From assembly GCF_008369915.1 (NCBI RefSeq), contig NZ_VSRN01000001.1, forward strand, positions 6,010,501 through 6,074,500: a stretch of DNA of 64,000 nucleotides, given 5' to 3'. The notes beneath the pieces were generated by a model that searched no databases, was not told where the DNA came from, and saw only the letters and a list, made by a program, of their open reading frames with translations. The translations under genes were made by a program, and so were the position numbers. The stretch is from Dyadobacter sp. UC 10. Its GTDB lineage: Bacteria; Bacteroidota; Bacteroidia; Cytophagales; Spirosomataceae. This document shows, in pieces, positions 60,993 through 64,000 of this stretch; the stretch's first letter is position 1, and each line of letters begins with the position of its first letter.

Positions 60993-61919
60993 ATGGTCAC
61001 ATTACAAGCAGAGGATCGTCAGAGAATTGCTGTTTCCTGGGCCTGGTCCTTTGGGATAACGGCGGGAATGCTGCTGATTTTCTTTTTTATCCGGCTGAGC
61101 AGCTCGCTACCAAAGGTGGAGCCGATGGAGCTTTTTGTTGAAGTGAACTACGGCACAAGCAAGGTGGGGAAGGGCGATGTTCAGACTTTCAATAAGCCTA
61201 ACGACAGTAAAGTAGCGCAAAATATGCGGGCTGATGCTGATGAGGTGAAGAAAGTGAAATCTGTTTCGACACCGAAACCAACACCTCCCACACCGCCAAA
61301 AATAGAGTCGCCTAAGCCTACAAAAACAGTTGCTGAGAAGCCCGTAATCACTTCGAAGGTAGAAAGTCCTGCCGAAGCTCCGGAAAAGACTGAGGTCAAA
61401 AAATCCACGGGTAACGAGAGTTCTTCGGCTCCTGTGTCAAAACCTGCTCCTGAGAAGGCGGTCAACAAAGACGCTTTGTTTACCAAGTCGTCCGGCAGCA
61501 AGTCGGGAAGTAATGGCACGACAGGCACTCAGAGCGGAGTAGGCGGAAATAATAACGGAGACGATGCGGAAGGCGTAGGTGACAAAGGCTCAAAAAGTGG
61601 TAGTCTGTTTGCCAAAACTTACAAGGGTGAAGGCGGCGGAGGTGGAACTGCGGTGGGTTTGAACCTATCCGGATGGAGCTGGTCGAGAAGACCTGTGGTA
61701 GACGATAATTCCGACGCCACCGGTGATATAACCTTCAAAATTACAGTTGATAGAAATGGTCGTGTCAAAAATATTGTTACAGCGAGTACGACTGTCACAG
61801 ATTACGCGGTTGTGAATAAATATAAAAGTGCAGTGCGGGAATTGACATTCATCCCGAAGTCTGCCAATGTTCCTGACGAATCAGTCGGAACCCTTACATT
61901 TAAAATCCGTTCTAGATAG
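60993..61919 (+). CDS. TonB-like energy-transducer protein
   Basis: This 308-residue protein has one N-terminal membrane helix (FGITAGMLLIFFFIRLS), a long proline/lysine/glutamate-rich periplasmic linker (STPKPTPPTPPKIESPKP, PAEAPEKTEVKKS), a Gly/Ser-rich stretch (GSKSGSNGTTGTQSGVGG) and a C-terminal TonB-type domain (GDITFKITVDRNGRVKNIVTAS, TLTFKIRSR). It would couple proton-motive energy to outer-membrane receptors such as SusC, but no exbB or exbD gene is adjacent. It is followed 6 bp later by folC, so the two are co-transcribed. Confidence 0.85.
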   Translation: MVTLQAEDRQRIAVSWAWSFGITAGMLLIFFFIRLSSSLPKVEPMELFVEVNYGTSKVGKGDVQTFNKPNDSKVAQNMRADADEVKKVKSVSTPKPTPPTPPKIESPKPTKTVAEKPVITSKVESPAEAPEKTEVKKSTGNESSSAPVSKPAPEKAVNKDALFTKSSGSKSGSNGTTGTQSGVGGNNNGDDAEGVGDKGSKSGSLFAKTYKGEGGGGGTAVGLNLSGWSWSRRPVVDDNSDATGDITFKITVDRNGRVKNIVTASTTVTDYAVVNKYKSAVRELTFIPKSANVPDESVGTLTFKIRSR

Positions 61920-61925
61920 TAGGTA

Positions 61926-63224
61926 ATGAATTATCAGGAAACGCTGGATTACCTATACAGCAGATTACCCGTATTTCAGAATGTTGGGGCCCGTGCTTTT
62001 AAGCCGGGCCTTCATACTACCAGAGCGCTTTGCGAGTCTCTCGGAGATCCCCAAAATACTTATCCTACTATCCATGTAGGCGGTACGAATGGGAAAGGCA
62101 GCACTTCGCACATGCTGGCGGCTATCCTTCAAAACTCGGGCTATAAGGTTGGTTTGTACACCTCTCCACATTTAAAAGACTTTCGTGAAAGAATCCGTAT
62201 CAACGGAAAATGCGTAGGCGAAGACTTTGTGATTTCATTTACCGATGAAATAAAATCTAACATCGAAAGATTTAATCCATCATTTTTCGAAGTGACTGTG
62301 GCTATGGCATTTAAGTATTTTGCAGACCACAAGGTTGATATTGCAGTAATAGAAGTGGGAATGGGAGGAAGGCTTGATTCAACCAATATTGTTGAGCCAA
62401 TTGTATCAGTTATAACCAATGTGAGCCTTGATCATACTCAGTTTTTAGGCGAAACGCTGTCGGAAATTGCGTCAGAAAAAGCCGGCATTATTAAACAGAA
62501 TGTCCCGGTTATAGTAAGTGAGTACCAAAGCCAGGAGGTTGCAGGTGTTTTCATAAATAAAGCACAGGACCTCGACGCGCCGCTCGCCTTCGGCTCGCAG
62601 GTGTATCAGGTTAAAAATCAGGGTATAAGTCACGGGCTGGCTCAAATTTACGCTCGCCGTGACAATTCAGATGAACCTGGTCAACAGTTACGTTTAGACC
62701 TTACCGGTTCGTATCAGACCAAGAACTTGGCCGGCGTTCTGACTGTACGCGATATGCTTGTATCTCTTGGTTGGAAGATTGAGAGTGAGGATGTTTCACA
62801 GGCGCTCAAAGATGTGGTCTCGTTAACCGGACTAAAAGGTCGCTGGCAGCAGTTAGGCCACCGACCTGACGTTTATTGCGATACCGCTCATAATATAGGT
62901 GGATTGACAGATACCATCGCGCAGTTTACAAGTCTTCCACATGAACGTTTGCGTTTTGTGATGGGGTTCGTGAAGGACAAGGATATCTCCTCAATTCTTG
63001 GCCTTTTACCGGTGAATGCGGTATATTATTTTTGTGAACCCTCGAATTTGCGGGCTTTGAATGCGACTGATTTGGCGACGATGGCGGCCAGGTATGGATT
63101 AGTTGGGAAAACCTTCCAAAACGTAAATGAGGCACTCAAACAGGCGATTGCAGAAGCAGATGACGCCGATATTATTTATGTGGGCGGCAGTACTTTTGTA
63201 GTTGCCGACCTTGACCAATTATAG
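61926..63224 (+). CDS. folC: Folylpolyglutamate synthase / dihydrofolate synthase
   Basis: This 432-residue Mur-ligase-family enzyme adds glutamate to folates (and to dihydropteroate). The P-loop HVGGTNGKGSTSHMLAAIL lies near residue 52, followed by GLYTSPHLKDFRERIRINGK, FFEVTVAMAFKYFADHKVDIAVIEVGMGGRLDSTN and NVSLDHTQFLGETLSEIASEKAGIIKQNVPVI. The C-terminal domain begins RWQQLGHRPDVYCDTAHNIGGL. All motifs are present. It overlaps the longest trmB frame but not the chosen start. Confidence 0.95.
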   Translation: MNYQETLDYLYSRLPVFQNVGARAFKPGLHTTRALCESLGDPQNTYPTIHVGGTNGKGSTSHMLAAILQNSGYKVGLYTSPHLKDFRERIRINGKCVGEDFVISFTDEIKSNIERFNPSFFEVTVAMAFKYFADHKVDIAVIEVGMGGRLDSTNIVEPIVSVITNVSLDHTQFLGETLSEIASEKAGIIKQNVPVIVSEYQSQEVAGVFINKAQDLDAPLAFGSQVYQVKNQGISHGLAQIYARRDNSDEPGQQLRLDLTGSYQTKNLAGVLTVRDMLVSLGWKIESEDVSQALKDVVSLTGLKGRWQQLGHRPDVYCDTAHNIGGLTDTIAQFTSLPHERLRFVMGFVKDKDISSILGLLPVNAVYYFCEPSNLRALNATDLATMAARYGLVGKTFQNVNEALKQAIAEADDADIIYVGGSTFVVADLDQL

Positions 63225-63237
63225 TTTTTATTTATCA

Positions 63238-63897
63238 ATGACAAGAAGAAAGTTACATCACTACAATTTTAGTGCGGAGGCAGAAAATGTGATTCAGGCA
63301 GGAAAGCCGCTTTATGGTGAGATCAAAGGAAAATGGAACCAGCTTTACTTTAAAAATGACAACCCTATTGTAGCGGAACTGGCCTGCGGGAAGGGAGAAT
63401 ATACTGTGGGTTTGGGCAGGAAATTTCCAGAAAAGAACTTTATCGGTATGGACATTAAGGGCGACAGAATAGCAAGAGGAAGTGCGCTGGCCACGGAATA
63501 TCAGCTGCAAAATGTTGCTTTTCTCCGCGGTGGTATTCAATATTCGCACGAGTTCTTCGAAGAGAATGAGCTAAGTGAGATTTGGTTGATCCATCCCGAT
63601 CCCCAGGTGCGGGACAAGGATGAAAACAAACGGCTTACAAATCCTCATTTCCTGGATAAATATGCCGGTTTCCTAAGGCAGGGCGGCTTATTTTGTTTAA
63701 AGACGGACAGCAGTTTCTTGTACGAATACACACTCGAAACGATACAAAATGCCAGTCGATATAAGCTCCTGGAGCATACTGATAATCTATATGAATCACC
63801 TTTGCTGGATGATCATTATGGTGTCAAAACACACTATGAGACTATCTTTACGGGAAAAGGCTACACCATTAAATATATCAAGGCTGCATTAATATAA
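63238..63897 (+). CDS. trmB: tRNA (guanine-N7)-methyltransferase
   Basis: ATG at 63238 (219 residues) removes a 23-nt overlap with folC. The enzyme makes m7G46 in tRNA. It has the SAM-binding AELACGKGEYTVGLGRKFPEKNFIGMDIKGDRI and the family's substrate motif IWLIHPDPQVRDKDENKRLTNPHFLDKY, then the acidic CLKTDSSFLYEYTLE and VKTHYETIFTGKGYTIKYIKA. The DPWP motif of proteobacterial TrmB is HPDPQ here, as usual in Bacteroidota. It is followed by a strong terminator. Confidence 0.93.
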   Translation: MTRRKLHHYNFSAEAENVIQAGKPLYGEIKGKWNQLYFKNDNPIVAELACGKGEYTVGLGRKFPEKNFIGMDIKGDRIARGSALATEYQLQNVAFLRGGIQYSHEFFEENELSEIWLIHPDPQVRDKDENKRLTNPHFLDKYAGFLRQGGLFCLKTDSSFLYEYTLETIQNASRYKLLEHTDNLYESPLLDDHYGVKTHYETIFTGKGYTIKYIKAALI

Positions 63898-63936
63898 AAG
63901 CCGCCCGTCTTCAAGACGGGCGGCTTTGGTTTTTTA
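63897..63936. terminator. Strong terminator after trmB
   Basis: AAAGCCGCCCGTCTT (63897-63911) is complementary to AAGACGGGCGGCTTT (63913-63927), and a T run follows at 63930-63935. The stem is GC-rich. As the next gene is on the minus strand, it may serve both. Confidence 0.85.
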
Positions 63937-63953
63937 CCTGAAATAGCTCAGCA

Positions 63954-64000
63954 TTATTTGCTGATCAGGCTAGCGAAGTAGTAAACTGTCCTAACAAGCT
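63954..64000 (-). CDS. 3' end of a minus-strand gene, cut by the window edge
   Basis: A minus-strand frame ending in TAA at 63954-63956 gives 14-15 residues (ending VRTVYYFASLISK). Position after a bidirectional terminator, convergent with trmB, fits the end of a real gene. Too little is present to identify it. Confidence 0.35.
   Translation of the reverse strand, partial: LVRTVYYFASLISK

Overview
The window looks like ordinary chromosome from a Bacteroidota bacterium of the Cytophagales, probably a Dyadobacter/Spirosoma-like member of the Spirosomaceae. The evidence is a SusC/SusD pair, type IX secretion C-terminal domains of both types (A and B), a short 287-residue primary sigma factor, Bacteroidota promoters of the form TTG-N19/20-TAnnTTTG, an O/P-type porin, and a HU/SPOR envelope protein. 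No insertion sequence, prophage, plasmid gene, rRNA or CRISPR array is visible. The genus assignment is an inference.

Layout. 1-6.2 kb: a truncated lipoprotein gene, a stand-alone LuxR-type HTH gene, then a susC-susD nutrient-uptake pair. 6.2-6.8 kb: an elaborate array of palindromes and 20-bp repeats between the convergent susD and polA genes. 6.8-17.4 kb: polA, a lipoprotein prolyl oligopeptidase, O-acetylhomoserine sulfhydrylase, and a minus-strand run of small redox and regulatory genes (FMN reductase, DinB, WYL regulator, luciferase-like monooxygenase, DUF2147). 17.8-28.2 kb: an orphan GAF-histidine kinase, an RsmB-like rRNA methyltransferase, ThuA, Tex, several SRPBCC proteins, a porin and an NAD(P)-binding protein. 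28.6-41.1 kb: a T9SS type-B cell-surface protein, RlmD, DnaB, PhoH, an M43 metalloprotease, ComEC, a DUF922 protein, dCMP deaminase, SlyD and an ACP phosphodiesterase-like protein. 41.2-46.2 kb: HolA, an alkylation-repair-like trio (AlkA, Ada-like zinc domain, 2OG-Fe(II) oxygenase), an ABC exporter and tRNA-Met. 46.4-54.7 kb: a START-like protein with an LptF/G permease, rpsO-pnp, the primary sigma factor, menD and a TPR lipoprotein. 54.7-64 kb: a large TPR protein, a plug-less outer-membrane barrel, a HU/SPOR membrane protein, a TonB-like protein, folC, trmB, and the last codons of another minus-strand gene.

Much of the content is housekeeping: replication (polA, dnaB, holA), RNA modification and decay (rsmB-like, rlmD, trmB, pnp), and transcription and translation (sigma factor, rpsO, tRNA). 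Envelope genes are interleaved with it. The most unusual sequence is non-coding. At three convergent gene junctions (susD|polA, oligopeptidase|metY, dCMP deaminase|slyD), short tandem repeats are arranged as self-complementary arms able to form very large hairpins. The susD|polA case is the most complex: three three-hairpin palindromic cores, two identical terminator hairpins and about fifteen 20-bp units. Other points for a second look are the uncharacterised TPR/barrel/HU-SPOR gene trio, the alkylation-repair trio with an Ada-like domain lacking the methyl-acceptor cysteine, and a ComEC without a metallo-beta-lactamase domain.
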